Positions 9,475 through 18,726 of a stretch of 64,000 nucleotides of DNA are shown here, in pieces (position 1 is the stretch's first letter; every line of letters begins with the position of its first letter). The notes under the pieces were generated by a model that saw nothing but the letters and a program-made list of their open reading frames with translations, made no database searches and was not told where the DNA came from. The stretch is from positions 248,001 to 312,000 of the forward strand of contig NZ_QUMT01000001.1 of assembly GCF_003387155.1 (NCBI RefSeq). The letters run 5' to 3'. A program made the position numbers and the translations under genes. The stretch is from Roseateles depolymerans (lineage in GTDB: Bacteria > Pseudomonadota > Gammaproteobacteria > Burkholderiales > Burkholderiaceae_C).

Positions 9475-9600
9475 GGCGGAGTGGGGAAGACGTGAGAGTG
9501 CGACAGAGCAACCGGCATGCCGCCCCCTGGGAGTGCGGGGCAGGGCGGCCTGCATCGTGCGACATGAGCCCTGCCCGAAGACTCAGCGCGCGATACTTGG

Positions 9601-11250
9601 ATGATGGATTCGCAAGCGCCGCCGCCCTCCGCTCCTGCTCCGCAACCGCAACCGCAACGGCCGCAGGAGCCGCAACAGCCGCAACAAGTGCCCCAGACGC
9701 CCCAGACGCCCCAGCCGCAGCAGCCGCCCCAGCCGCATCAGCCGCAGCAGCCACCACAGCGGCCCGACGCATTTCAGCCGTCGCCGTCGCCCTCCACTCC
9801 TCACGCGGACGCCGAGCCCGACATCCTCGCCGCCATGCGGCATGACCTGGCCGACTGGCGGCAGTGGCTAGCCCGCACGGTGGTGCTGGTGTACGCGGTG
9901 CTGGCCGGTCTGGCGGTGGTGATGTTCACCTGGCTGAGCGACTGGGCCATTGAAGGCTTCGACCATCTGCGCCAGTGGTCGCCATGGGCGCCGCTGGTGT
10001 GGACACCGTGCTGCGCCGCCGCCCTGGTCTGGCTGACGCGTCGCTTCGCCCCCGGCGCTGCGGGCTCCGGCATCCCGCAGGTGATGGCGGCGCTCTCGCC
10101 GCAGGTGCCAGCAGCCCGCATGGGAATGTTTGTGTCGCTGCGGCTGAGCCTGGCCAAGTTGCTGCTGGTGTCCGGGGGATTGCTGGGAGGGCTGGCCATC
10201 GGACGCGAAGGCCCCTCGGTCCAGATCGCCGCCGGGGTGATGCAGCATGCACAGCGCTGGCTGCCGCGCCGCTCGCCCCTGAATCATGAGGGTCTGCTGG
10301 TGGCAGGCGGCGCCGCCGGCATTGCCGCTGCCTTCAATGCACCGCTGGCGGGTGTCATGTTCGCCATCGAGGAAATGACCCGCAAGATCGAGCAGCGCAC
10401 CAGCGGCCTGCTGATCGCTGCCATCGTGCTCGCGGGCCTCGTGGCGGTGTCGGTGTTCGGCAATGCCAGCTACTTCGGGCGCCTGCGAGTGGAACACCTG
10501 AGCTGGTCCCACCTGTGGCCCGGCCTGCTCACCGTGGTGGCCTGCGGCCTGTTGGGCGGGGTGTTTTCCCGGCTGCTGCAGCGAAGTCTGCTGGGTGGGG
10601 ACGACCGCTTCAGCCGCTTGCGGGCGCAGTACCCGGTGCGTTTTGCCTTTGCCTGCGGTGTGGCGATCGCGGTGATCGGCTGGGTGAGCCACGGGGCCAC
10701 TGACGGCAGCGGCTACGGCTACACGCGGCGGCTGGTGGAAGGCCACCTGGACCTGCCCGTGCTCTACGTCACGCTGCGCATCGTCGCCACCTGGCTGGCG
10801 GTGTGGTCCGGTGTGCCGGGCGGCATCTTTGCGCCGTCGCTGGCCATTGGGGCGGGGATCGGCAGCGACCTGGCTCAACTGGCCGGGCCCGAGGAGGGCG
10901 CGGCGGTGATGATTGCCATCGGCATGACCGCGTTTCTGGCAGCCGTCACCCAGGCACCCATCACCGCCTTCATCATCGTGATGGAGATGGTGGATGGGCA
11001 TGCCATGGTGCTGAGCCTGATGGCGGCGGCACTGATGGCCAGCCTGATGTCGCGCTGGATCAGCGTGCCGATCTATCACCGTCTGGCGCAGGCGCAGTTG
11101 GCGCGACTGGGGCCCGAACCTGTGCCCGGACCGGCGCCCGAGCCAGCGCCCGAACCAGCGCCCGAACCAACGCCCGAACCAACGCCCGGACCCGCGCCCG
11201 AGGCAGAGTCCGCGCTCAGGCCCCCCGAGGATCCGCAGCACAAGGGCTGA
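9601..11250 (+). CDS. ClC-family chloride channel/transporter with Pro-rich termini
   Basis: A 549-residue ClC protein. Selectivity-filter motifs are present in order: GSGIPQV, GREGPSVQ with the gating glutamate, and GGIFAPSLAIGAG. The core has the usual TM count and there is no CBS pair. It probably exchanges Cl-/H+ or another halide. The N-terminus (about residues 5-60) is a Gln/Pro low-complexity tract and the C-terminus (about 504-537) repeats PEPAPEPTPEP-like units built from 12-bp DNA repeats; neither belongs to the family core. No fluoride-specific Fluc-like features are seen. Confidence 0.9.
   Translation: MMDSQAPPPSAPAPQPQPQRPQEPQQPQQVPQTPQTPQPQQPPQPHQPQQPPQRPDAFQPSPSPSTPHADAEPDILAAMRHDLADWRQWLARTVVLVYAVLAGLAVVMFTWLSDWAIEGFDHLRQWSPWAPLVWTPCCAAALVWLTRRFAPGAAGSGIPQVMAALSPQVPAARMGMFVSLRLSLAKLLLVSGGLLGGLAIGREGPSVQIAAGVMQHAQRWLPRRSPLNHEGLLVAGGAAGIAAAFNAPLAGVMFAIEEMTRKIEQRTSGLLIAAIVLAGLVAVSVFGNASYFGRLRVEHLSWSHLWPGLLTVVACGLLGGVFSRLLQRSLLGGDDRFSRLRAQYPVRFAFACGVAIAVIGWVSHGATDGSGYGYTRRLVEGHLDLPVLYVTLRIVATWLAVWSGVPGGIFAPSLAIGAGIGSDLAQLAGPEEGAAVMIAIGMTAFLAAVTQAPITAFIIVMEMVDGHAMVLSLMAAALMASLMSRWISVPIYHRLAQAQLARLGPEPVPGPAPEPAPEPAPEPTPEPTPGPAPEAESALRPPEDPQHKG
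9631..9771 (+). repeat. Gln/Pro-encoding low-complexity tract in the ClC gene
   Basis: Imperfect runs of CCGCAACCG/CAGCCGCCC-like units code for a disordered Q/P segment before the first membrane helix. The unit length is a multiple of three, so copy-number change would keep the frame. Confidence 0.7.
11112..11202 (+). repeat. 12-bp tandem repeats coding a PEPAPEP tail in the ClC gene
   Basis: Degenerate 12-bp units of the form GCGCCCGAACCA are arranged head to tail and encode Pro-Glu-Pro-Ala/Thr repeats at the cytoplasmic C-terminus. Close sequence identity between units suggests slippage-prone DNA. Confidence 0.7.
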
Positions 11251-11278
11251 ACGCATCCCCGGAGGCCCTTTGCGCGCC

Positions 11279-12151
11279 TCAAGCCGCCGTGGCCACCAGT
11301 TCCTTGACCAGTGCCTCATAAGTGCGCAGCGGATGCCCGATCAGCGCCTCCAGCCGCTGCGCCGTGCCGGCTTCAGGCTTCATGCCGTGCTGCTGGATCC
11401 GGTTCATCATCAGCCGCATGTCGTAGGCCATCCAGCCCGGGCCGTATTGCGCCAGCTGCGCTTCGAAGGCCTGCAGGTCGTCCCCGCCGTAGTGGATCTC
11501 GCAGCCCAGCACCTGGCTCCACACTTTCGCCGCCGATTCACCGGTGAACAGCTCCGGGCCGCCCAGGTCCATGGTCAGGCGAGGCAGCGCAGTGTCTGCC
11601 CCGTCGCGGCGCAGCAACTCGGCCACGGCCACATCGGCGATGTCCCGGGTGTCGATCATGGCGACACCCGCGGAGCCGATCGGCATCGGATAGACGCCGT
11701 AGCCCTGGATCACCGACTGAACCTGCCGTTCGTTCTGCATGAAATAGGCCGGACGCAGCACGGTGACCGGCAGGTCCAGCTGTTCGATCATGCGCTCGAC
11801 CGTGTATTTGCCGGTGAAGTGCGGTACGTCGGTGTATTGGTCGGCATGGATGACCGACAGGTAGACGATCCGTTCGATGCCGGCGTCGCGGGCCAGGGCC
11901 AGCGTCTGCAGGCCCTGCGTGACTTCCGCCGGTGTCACGGCATTGATGAGGAAGAGGCTGCGCACGCCGGTCAGGGCCTGCCGCATGGAGGCGACGTCCG
12001 ACATGTCCGCGACGACTTCGCTGGCGCCGGCCGGCAGGGCGGCCTTGCCAGTCTCGCGGACCAGGGCCCGGACACTGGCACCGCGCTGGGCCAGACCTTG
12101 AAGAACGAGGGAACCGATGGTGCCAGTGGCGCCTGTAACGAGGATGGTCAT
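11279..12151 (-). CDS. NmrA/SDR-type NAD(P)H-binding protein
   Basis: A 290-residue atypical short-chain dehydrogenase with the N-terminal Rossmann motif GATGTIGS (about residues 7-14), then VRETGK and SLFLINAVTPAE as in NmrA/QorB-like proteins. These bind NADP(H) and act as quinone reductases or redox-sensing regulators. No catalytic YxxxK pair stands out. The start at MTILVTG is the only one that places the Rossmann strand at the N-terminus. It is divergent from a LysR gene with a palindrome in the 97-bp gap, a common pairing in which the LysR protein senses an electrophile or quinone (inference). Confidence 0.85.
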   Translation of the reverse strand: MTILVTGATGTIGSLVLQGLAQRGASVRALVRETGKAALPAGASEVVADMSDVASMRQALTGVRSLFLINAVTPAEVTQGLQTLALARDAGIERIVYLSVIHADQYTDVPHFTGKYTVERMIEQLDLPVTVLRPAYFMQNERQVQSVIQGYGVYPMPIGSAGVAMIDTRDIADVAVAELLRRDGADTALPRLTMDLGGPELFTGESAAKVWSQVLGCEIHYGGDDLQAFEAQLAQYGPGWMAYDMRLMMNRIQQHGMKPEAGTAQRLEALIGHPLRTYEALVKELVATAA

Positions 12152-12196
12152 GAGAAAACTCCGTGGTGGGGTGGGTTGCGATGACTGAACGATAGG

Positions 12197-12212
12197 TTGT
12201 TGCAAGCAATAA
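12197..12212. promoter_or_regulatory. Palindrome TTGTTGCAAGCAATAA in the divergent nmrA-like/lysR promoter
   Basis: Seven mirrored positions around a central AA, with one mismatch, lie about 45 bp upstream of either start. Shape and place fit a LysR-type (T-N11-A class) site serving both genes. Confidence 0.5.
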
Positions 12213-12248
12213 ACACAGGCGCCAGAATGTGGACGCGCCGTCTCAAAG

Positions 12249-13187
12249 TTGGAACACATGGATCTCAATGCCCTTGCGGACTTCAACCTGGTCGCCACCC
12301 ACGGCGGGTTTGGCCGTGCCAGCCGGGCGAGCCGTCGCTCCAAGGCCACCTTGTCCCGGCGGGTGTCCGAGCTGGAGGAACAGCTTGGCGTGCGGCTCAT
12401 CGAGCGCAGCACCAAGGGCCTGGAGCTGACCGAAGCCGGGCAGTTGCTGCTCAGCCGCACCGAGGGGCCGATGAGCGAGGTCGCGGAGGCGTTTGCGGCC
12501 ACCGCCGAAGGCACGGGTCAGGTGCGGGGGCTGCTGCGGGTGGCGGCGCCGCTGCTGTTCTCGCAACTGGCGATGGGCCGTCTATGCGCGGAGTTCCGCC
12601 AGTTGCATCCGGCCGTCACGCTGGAGGTGGTGGCGGAAGACCGGCTCGTGGACCTGGTCAACGAGCGCTTCGATGTGGCCATCCGTCCCAACCCCCGAAT
12701 GGACAGTGCTCTGGTGGGGCGCTGTTTTGCAACGGACCGGCTCTTGGTGGTGGCCCCAGCGGGCCCTGGGCCGAACATTCCCACAGCACCTGCGACAGCC
12801 CCTGCGACAACCCCTTCGACAACCCCTGCGATGGCGCCTTCGACGGCATTCCCGATCCCCGCCGTGGTCTCGGCCTTCAGCGCCGGGGATACATGGACGC
12901 TGGAGGACGGACGGGTCCTGGCGCCGCAGGTGGTGCTGCGGCTCTCGTCCATCCTCATGGTGCGGGACGCGGTGCTGGCCGGTGCGGGCGTGGCGATGCT
13001 GCCGGAGTCCGCAGTGGCTCAGAGTCTGGCGCGGGGCGAGCTGGTGAGCTGGGGACCGGTGGCCGGGCGAGAGGTGGCGCTGTGGGTGCTGCACACCTCA
13101 CGGAGGCTGGCCAGTCCGAAGGTCAAGGCCTTCGTGGACTTCATGGCCGGGCGCTTTCCTGATGGGCGGCTGGTGCTGGCCGACTGA
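12249..13187 (+). CDS. LysR-family regulator with a Thr/Pro/Ala repeat insertion
   Basis: A 312-residue LTTR. The N-terminal HTH (residues about 3-60) includes NLVATHGGFGRASRASRRSKATLSRRV, and an effector domain follows. At about residues 177-202 there is an unusual low-complexity insert of alternating TAPAT, TTPST and MAPST segments encoded by near-identical 12-bp units, between two strands of the effector fold. Such an insert is not typical of LTTRs and may be a tolerated loop. The gene is divergent from the NmrA-like oxidoreductase and likely regulates it. Confidence 0.85.
   Translation: MEHMDLNALADFNLVATHGGFGRASRASRRSKATLSRRVSELEEQLGVRLIERSTKGLELTEAGQLLLSRTEGPMSEVAEAFAATAEGTGQVRGLLRVAAPLLFSQLAMGRLCAEFRQLHPAVTLEVVAEDRLVDLVNERFDVAIRPNPRMDSALVGRCFATDRLLVVAPAGPGPNIPTAPATAPATTPSTTPAMAPSTAFPIPAVVSAFSAGDTWTLEDGRVLAPQVVLRLSSILMVRDAVLAGAGVAMLPESAVAQSLARGELVSWGPVAGREVALWVLHTSRRLASPKVKAFVDFMAGRFPDGRLVLAD
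12782..12845 (+). repeat. 12-bp imperfect tandem repeat inside the lysR gene
   Basis: About five units resembling CCTGCGACAACC run in frame and create the TAPAT/TTPST insert of the LysR protein. The multiple-of-three unit keeps the reading frame. Confidence 0.65.
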
Positions 13188-13358
13188 GGCCCACCGTCAG
13201 CAATTCCCCGCGACAGAGGGCGCATCCTTGAGACGCTCATCGGTCGGATTCAGCGACTTCATCCGGTTTTCATAGACCCGTTGACAGGCGCTTCCCCGCT
13301 TCACCAACGAGGACTCGGCGCTGCGACCACGTCGGTGCGCCAGCCACGGCCATCGTGC

Positions 13359-14273
13359 TCATGACGACGACTCGGCCGCCACGCCGATGTGCTGCGCCAG
13401 CCCCTCCACCAGCACATCGAAGACCACCCGGCAGCGGGGGCTGTGACGCAGGTCCTCGTGCATGGTGATCCAGGTCTCCAGCGGAATGGTCAGCGCATCG
13501 GGGAGCACCCGCTGCAACGATGGGTCGCGCCGCGCCAGCGCCACCTGGCACAGGCCGATGCCTGCGCCGGCCCGGATCAGGGCGAGCTGGGCCATATCGT
13601 TGTCGGCGCGAAGCTGGAAGCGGTCCCGCGCCAGCATCGGAAACCGTCGCGCCAGTTCGCGGACGTAGGGCACGTCGTTGTCGTAGCCGATGAGCGTATG
13701 GCGCTCGTCCTTGAGCTCGTCCAGCGACTGGGGCGTGCCGTGCCGCGCCAGGTACCGCGCATGGGCATGCAGCCCCACCTCCACAACGCCCACGCGGCGC
13801 GCGATCAGCGCTTCCTGGCGAGGCTGCGTCATGCGGATGGCGATGTCGGCCTCGCGGCGCAGCAGGTCCTGCACCTGGTTGCTGATGACCAGTTCCACCA
13901 CCAGACCGGGATGGGCCTCCCGAAGCGTGGTGAGCAGCGCAGGCAGCACCTCCAGCCCCACCACCTCGCTGGCTGTGACGCGCACAACGCCCCGAATGCC
14001 ATCCCCCTGGCTGCGGGCGGTGCGCTCCAGCGCGGCGGCGGTGCTGTCCATGGCTTCTGCCAGCGGGCGCAGCGCCTGCGCGGCCTCGGTCGGCACCAGG
14101 CCCGCCTGCGTGCGGATGAAGAGCGTCTGCCCTGTGCCTGCCTCCAGGGCGGCCACATGGCGCCCGACAGTCGGCTGCGTCAGGTCCAGGGCTCGCGCTG
14201 CCCGGGACAGGGAGCCTTCGCGCAGCACCGCGAGGAAGGAGCGGTACCACTCCCAGGCAATCGATGAGGTCAT
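13359..14273 (-). CDS. LysR-family transcriptional regulator
   Basis: A 304-residue LTTR. The N-terminal HTH covers about residues 8-65 (FLAVLREGSLSRAARALDLTQPTVGRHVAALE), followed by a full substrate-binding domain ending near ECVFDV-like residues in the last 30 positions. The start MTSSIAWEWYRSF fits the family; upstream in-frame sequence belongs to the opposite-strand gene. It is divergent from the NAD-dependent epimerase-like gene with a 94-bp gap and probably controls it. No inducer can be read from the sequence. Confidence 0.88.
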   Translation of the reverse strand: MTSSIAWEWYRSFLAVLREGSLSRAARALDLTQPTVGRHVAALEAGTGQTLFIRTQAGLVPTEAAQALRPLAEAMDSTAAALERTARSQGDGIRGVVRVTASEVVGLEVLPALLTTLREAHPGLVVELVISNQVQDLLRREADIAIRMTQPRQEALIARRVGVVEVGLHAHARYLARHGTPQSLDELKDERHTLIGYDNDVPYVRELARRFPMLARDRFQLRADNDMAQLALIRAGAGIGLCQVALARRDPSLQRVLPDALTIPLETWITMHEDLRHSPRCRVVFDVLVEGLAQHIGVAAESSS

Positions 14274-14367
14274 GCGCAAATGTATAGCGGCTGGTCGATG
14301 TTCGGTAGTTTTCAGCAAGAGGCGCGGTGTCCAGAATCCATCGCATCCCTTCCAACGGAGTGCCGAC

Positions 14368-15600
14368 ATGACCCCCATCCGCCCCAATGTGTCTGACCTC
14401 ACGCGGGCTGCAGCATCGCTCGATCTTCCCGCCGCGGACGCCACTGGTCGAGCCAGAGATGCGGACAGCCGTGCGCCCGCGCCAACGGTGGCAGACTCAC
14501 CCGCACCCGCACCCGCACCCGCACCCGCACCCGCACCCGCCCCTGCACTCGCCAACAGCGCGCCCTTCGATCCACTGACCTCCCGGACCGTGTTGGTGCT
14601 GGGCGCCACGGGCGGCATCGGCGGCAGCGTTGCACGCCAGCTTCGGGATGCCGGCTGGACCGTGCGCGCGCTGCGGCGCGGCATGACCGTGCCGCAGGAA
14701 CAGCGCGACGGCATCCTCTGGCTGCGCGGCGACGCCATGCACCGGGACGACGTGATGGCGGCCGCCCAAGGCTGCGGCGTGATCGTCCATGCCGTCAACC
14801 CACCCGGCTACCAGCGCTGGAGCGAGCTGGTGCTGCCGATGCTGGACAACACCATGGCCGCCGCCACTGCACAGGGCGCCACTGTGGTGTTGCCGGGCAC
14901 CGTCTACAACTTCGGCCCGGACGCTTTGCCCCGCCCCCGCGAGGACGCGCCGCAGCATCCCGTCACCCGCAAGGGCGCCATCCGGGTGGAGATGGAACGT
15001 CGCCTCCAGCAATGCGCGGAGCGCGGCGCCTTCCGGGTCATCATCCTGCGGGCCGGCGATTTCTTCGGGCCGGGCACGGTCAACAGCTGGTTCACGCAGT
15101 GCCTGGTGACCGCGGGCCAGCCTGTGCGCAAGATCCAGCAACCGGGCCGCGAGGGCGTCGGCCACCAGTGGGCCTATCTGCCCGATGTGGCGGAGACCAT
15201 GAAGCGCCTGATCGAGCAGCGTGCCAGCGGCCCGGCCTTTGCCCGCTTCCATTTCGAGGGCCATTGGGACGCCGACGGCAACCGCATGGCCGAGACCGTG
15301 CGCCGCGTGGTGGCACGCCGCACCGGCCGCACCCCGCGCATGACCCGCTTCCCCTGGTGGGTGCTGCCGCTGGGCGCGCCGTTCGTCACGCTGTTCCGGG
15401 AGATGATGGAGATGCGCTACCTGTGGCGCGAGCCCCTCTACATGTCCGGCGCGGCGCTGGCGCATGCGCTCGGGCGGCAGGGTGTGCCGCACACGGACTG
15501 GGAGCGCGCGGTGGAGGCGTCGCTGGAGGCGGCGGGCTGCCTGGATGTCGGCGTCCAGAGCACGCGGCGACCCGAGATGCCGGCCCGCAAGGCGCTTTGA
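14368..15600 (+). CDS. NAD-dependent epimerase/dehydratase-like protein with an Ala-Pro N-terminal tract
   Basis: A 410-residue protein. The Rossmann motif GATGGIGGS starts near residue 78, followed by an extended-SDR body (VVLPGTVYNFGPDALP, RAGDFFGPG). The canonical YxxxK is not obvious; the TVYNFG region may stand in for it. The first 75 residues are family-atypical and include (Pro-Ala)n from a perfect 6-bp repeat. The start follows GGAG at a good distance. The catalytic substrate is unknown. The divergent LysR gene suggests inducible expression. Confidence 0.8.
   Translation: MTPIRPNVSDLTRAAASLDLPAADATGRARDADSRAPAPTVADSPAPAPAPAPAPAPAPALANSAPFDPLTSRTVLVLGATGGIGGSVARQLRDAGWTVRALRRGMTVPQEQRDGILWLRGDAMHRDDVMAAAQGCGVIVHAVNPPGYQRWSELVLPMLDNTMAAATAQGATVVLPGTVYNFGPDALPRPREDAPQHPVTRKGAIRVEMERRLQQCAERGAFRVIILRAGDFFGPGTVNSWFTQCLVTAGQPVRKIQQPGREGVGHQWAYLPDVAETMKRLIEQRASGPAFARFHFEGHWDADGNRMAETVRRVVARRTGRTPRMTRFPWWVLPLGAPFVTLFREMMEMRYLWREPLYMSGAALAHALGRQGVPHTDWERAVEASLEAAGCLDVGVQSTRRPEMPARKAL
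14501..14536 (+). repeat. Six perfect CCGCAC hexamers coding (Pro-Ala)n
   Basis: Six head-to-tail copies of CCGCAC with degenerate copies on each side, inside the N-terminal extension of the epimerase-like gene. Slippage would change the Pro-Ala count without shifting the frame. Confidence 0.8.
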
Positions 15601-15771
15601 CCCTTGAGGCCGGCGGGGGCCAGCGGCGACATCCTCAATGCTACGGCGAAGGCGAAGGCGAAGGCAGCCACCAGCCGTCCGCAGGCCCTTAAAGGTTCAT
15701 TCCTGCCGCTGGGAGCGTGCAACGCATCGCCCTGCACGCGGCTTCCGGCCGGAAAGCCGCGACAATTGCGT

Positions 15772-17265
15772 ATGACCCGCACTGACTCCACAGGCCCGGG
15801 GGCATCCGCCCCTGCGGCTGCGCCCCTGGCCACCCAGGCCTCCCCGTCCGGCGCCCCATCCGGCCAATCATCCGGCGCATCATCCGACGCCACCTCCTTC
15901 GCCCGCCTGCCGCTGGGGCCCGCCATGCAGGCCACCCTGCAGCAACTGGGCTACCTCACGATGACGCCCATCCAGGCCGCCAGCCTGCCCCTGTCGCTGG
16001 CCGGTCGCGACCTGATCGCCCAAGCCAAGACCGGCAGCGGCAAGACGGCGTCCTTCACCCTGCCGCTGCTGGCCAATCTCAATCCGCGCCGTTTTGCGGT
16101 GCAGGCCCTGGTGCTGTGCCCCACGCGCGAGCTGGCCGACCAGGTCACCCAGGAGATCCGTCGCCTGGCCCGTGCCGAAGACAACATCAAGACGCTGACC
16201 CTGTGCGGCGGCGTGCCCATCCGCACCCAACTGGCCAGCCTGGCCCATGGGGCCCACATCGTGGTGGGCACACCGGGCCGCATCCTGGACCATCTCTCGC
16301 GGGACACGCTGTCGCTGGAGGCTCTGAACACCCTGGTGCTGGACGAAGCGGACCGCATGCTGGACATGGGCTTTGCCGAAGACATCGCCCAGGTGGTGCA
16401 GGCCTGCCCAAAGAACCGGCAGACCCTGCTGTTCTCGGCCACCTATCCCGACGGTGTGGCGTCCCTGGCCGCGCGCTTCATGCGGGACCCGCAGGAAATC
16501 AAGCTCACCGAAAAACATGCCGCCGGCAAGATCCGCCAGCGCTTCTACGAGGTCGAGGAGCAGGACCGGCTGCATACCGTTGGCCTGCTGTTGAACCACT
16601 TCCGCCCGGCCAGCACGCTCGCGTTCTGCAACACCAAGCAGCAATGCCGCGATCTGGTGGCGGTGCTGCAGGCCCAGGGGCTGGCGGCGCTGGAACTTCA
16701 CGGCGACCTGGACCAGCGCGAACGGGACCAGGTGCTGGTGCAGTTTGCCAACCGCAGCTGCAGCGTGCTGGTGGCCACCGACGTGGCCGCGCGCGGCCTG
16801 GACATTGCCCAGCTCGAAGCCGTCATCAACGTGGACATCACGCCCGATGCAGAGGTGCATGTGCACCGCATCGGTCGCACCGGGCGGGCCGATGAGGAGG
16901 GCTGGGCCTTCAGCCTGGCCAGCATGGACGACATGGGCCGGGTGGGCCGCATCGAACAGTTGCAGGGCGCTGCCAGCATCTGGCATCCGGTGTCCGAGCT
17001 CACCGACCAGGCCGGCGGCCAGCCGCTGCTGCCGCCGATGGTGACGCTGCAGATCCTGGGTGGCCGCAAGGAGAAGATCCGCCCCGGTGATGTGCTGGGC
17101 GCGCTGACCAAGGACCTGGGCTTTGACGGCAGCCTGATCGGCAAGATCAACGTCAACGAGTTCTCCACCTATGTGGCGGTGGACCGCAGCATCGCGGACG
17201 CGGCGCTGCGCGGCCTGAATGCCGGCAAGGTGAAGGGTAAATCGGTGAAGGTGCGCCGCCTGTGA
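15772..17265 (+). CDS. dbpA: ATP-dependent RNA helicase DbpA
   Basis: A 497-residue DEAD-box helicase. Motifs in order are the Q motif with TPIQ, AKTGSGKT, PTRELADQ, TPGR, DEAD, SAT, DVAARGLD and HRIGRTGR. The C-terminal 75 residues (ILGGRKEKIRPGDVLGALTK and following) are the DbpA RNA-binding domain that recognises hairpin 92 of 23S rRNA, so the role is 50S ribosome assembly. The first about 50 residues are Ala/Ser/Pro-rich and family-atypical. The start ATG was chosen as the last one before this extension; upstream sequence looks non-coding. Its stop overlaps the GTG start of the next helicase. Confidence 0.95.
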   Translation: MTRTDSTGPGASAPAAAPLATQASPSGAPSGQSSGASSDATSFARLPLGPAMQATLQQLGYLTMTPIQAASLPLSLAGRDLIAQAKTGSGKTASFTLPLLANLNPRRFAVQALVLCPTRELADQVTQEIRRLARAEDNIKTLTLCGGVPIRTQLASLAHGAHIVVGTPGRILDHLSRDTLSLEALNTLVLDEADRMLDMGFAEDIAQVVQACPKNRQTLLFSATYPDGVASLAARFMRDPQEIKLTEKHAAGKIRQRFYEVEEQDRLHTVGLLLNHFRPASTLAFCNTKQQCRDLVAVLQAQGLAALELHGDLDQRERDQVLVQFANRSCSVLVATDVAARGLDIAQLEAVINVDITPDAEVHVHRIGRTGRADEEGWAFSLASMDDMGRVGRIEQLQGAASIWHPVSELTDQAGGQPLLPPMVTLQILGGRKEKIRPGDVLGALTKDLGFDGSLIGKINVNEFSTYVAVDRSIADAALRGLNAGKVKGKSVKVRRL

Positions 17266-18602
17266 ACACCTTCGCTTCCCTGGGACTGTCCCCGGCGCTG
17301 CAACGCGCGGCCGAGGCACTGGGCTTCGAAGCCCCCACGCCCATCCAGACGGCCGCCATCGGCCCCGCGCTGGCCGGCCAGGACCTGCAGGCCAGTGCCG
17401 AAACCGGCTCCGGCAAGACGGTGGCCTATGCCTTCCCGCTGATGCAGCAGATCGATGCCGCGGTGCGTCCGGCGCTGCGCCGCACGCGGTCGCTGGTGCT
17501 GGTGCCCACTCGCGAGCTGGCGGTGCAGGTGGGCGAGACGCTGCGTCAACTCTCGCCGTTCCTCTCCGAGCCGGTGAAGGTGTCGGTGCTGTATGGCGGC
17601 GTGTCCATCAACCCTCAGCTGATGGCCTTGCGGGGCGGCGCTGAGGTGGTGGTGGCCACCCCGGGCCGCCTGCTGGATGTGGTGGAGCACAACGGACTGA
17701 AGCTGTCCGATGTGGGCCTGCTGGTGCTGGACGAAGCGGACCGCCTGCTCGACGCCGGTTTCTCGGACGAGGTGCAGCAGGTGCTGTCCCTGCTGCCGGC
17801 CAAGCGGCAGACGCTGCTGTTCTCCGCCACCTTCCCGGACAGCGTCCAGCAGTGGGCGGACGCCTGCCTGCGAAGCCCCGTGCGCATCCAGGTCGAGGCC
17901 ACCGCGCTGGACCAGGCCCGCATCGAGGAACGCGCCATCCGGGTGGACGACGCCCGTCGCACGCCGCTGCTGCGTCATCTGATCGAAGAGGGTCAATGGT
18001 CCCGGGTGCTGGTGTTCGTCGCCACCCGCTATGCCTGCGACCATGTGGCCGACAAGCTGCACCGCGCCGGTGTGGCCGCGGCTGCCTTTCACGGCGATGC
18101 CAGCCAGGGCGCACGGATGCGGACCTTGTCCGACTTCAAGGCCGGCGCGCTGAAGGTGCTGGTGGCCACCGACCTGGGCGCCCGCGGCATCGACATCCTG
18201 CGGCTGCCGGTGGTGGTGAACTACGACCTGCCGCGCTCTGCGGTGGACTATGTCCATCGTATTGGCCGCACCGGTCGCGCGGGGGAATCCGGCCTGGCCG
18301 TGAGTTTTGTTGGCGAGGCGGCGGAAGCGCATTTCCGGCTGATCGAAAAACGGCAGGGCTACCGCTTGACCCGCGAGACGGTGCCGGGCTTCGAGCCGAA
18401 GGCCGGCGCTGCCATCGGATTGCCGGACTCCGGCGCGGAAGACGGACAGGACGGACTGGGCGCCAGCGCCTCTGCAACCGATGCACCGCGGGGCCTGGAT
18501 CCCAATGGCGGCATCAAGGGACGCCGCCCCAGCAAGAAGGACAAGCTCCGGGCGGCGGCTGCAGAAGCCGCATCGGCCCAGGCCTCCGGCCGGCGCCGTT
18601 AA
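17262..18602 (+). CDS. RhlE-like DEAD-box RNA helicase
   Basis: A 446-residue DEAD-box protein with a GTG start overlapping the dbpA stop by 4 nt (GTGA), so translation is probably coupled. Motifs are TPIQTAAI, ASAETGSGKT, PTRELAVQ, TPGRLLD, DEAD, SATFPD, ATDLGARGID and HRIGRTGRAG. The C-terminal extension (about residues 370-446) is basic and low-complexity (GRRPSKKDKLR), as in RhlE-type helicases. The expected role is RNA remodelling in ribosome assembly or RNA decay. It lacks the DbpA-type RNA-binding domain. Confidence 0.93.
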   Translation: MNTFASLGLSPALQRAAEALGFEAPTPIQTAAIGPALAGQDLQASAETGSGKTVAYAFPLMQQIDAAVRPALRRTRSLVLVPTRELAVQVGETLRQLSPFLSEPVKVSVLYGGVSINPQLMALRGGAEVVVATPGRLLDVVEHNGLKLSDVGLLVLDEADRLLDAGFSDEVQQVLSLLPAKRQTLLFSATFPDSVQQWADACLRSPVRIQVEATALDQARIEERAIRVDDARRTPLLRHLIEEGQWSRVLVFVATRYACDHVADKLHRAGVAAAAFHGDASQGARMRTLSDFKAGALKVLVATDLGARGIDILRLPVVVNYDLPRSAVDYVHRIGRTGRAGESGLAVSFVGEAAEAHFRLIEKRQGYRLTRETVPGFEPKAGAAIGLPDSGAEDGQDGLGASASATDAPRGLDPNGGIKGRRPSKKDKLRAAAAEAASAQASGRRR

Positions 18603-18726
18603 GGCCTTAGGGCGTCAGCGCGTTCGCGCGTTCGGGCGGTCTGTAGAGCGCCCATGGGGCCGGCATCCCCGGTCTGCATGGATCTCCTGAGGAAAACGTC
18701 ACGGCCGGGCTGCGATACTGAGGACC

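Noticed and set aside
9868-11319. 483-codon minus-strand ORF over the ClC gene
   Set aside because: It shows no domain and unusual composition; the ClC motifs are on the plus strand.
13690-14367. Plus-strand N-terminal extension of the epimerase-like ORF
   Set aside because: This stretch is antisense to the LysR gene; the ATG at 14368 with GGAG upstream is the supported start.
14498-14545. Possible CRISPR-like repeat
   Set aside because: Hexamer units without spacers inside a coding frame; it is a simple sequence repeat. No CRISPR array or cas gene was seen anywhere.
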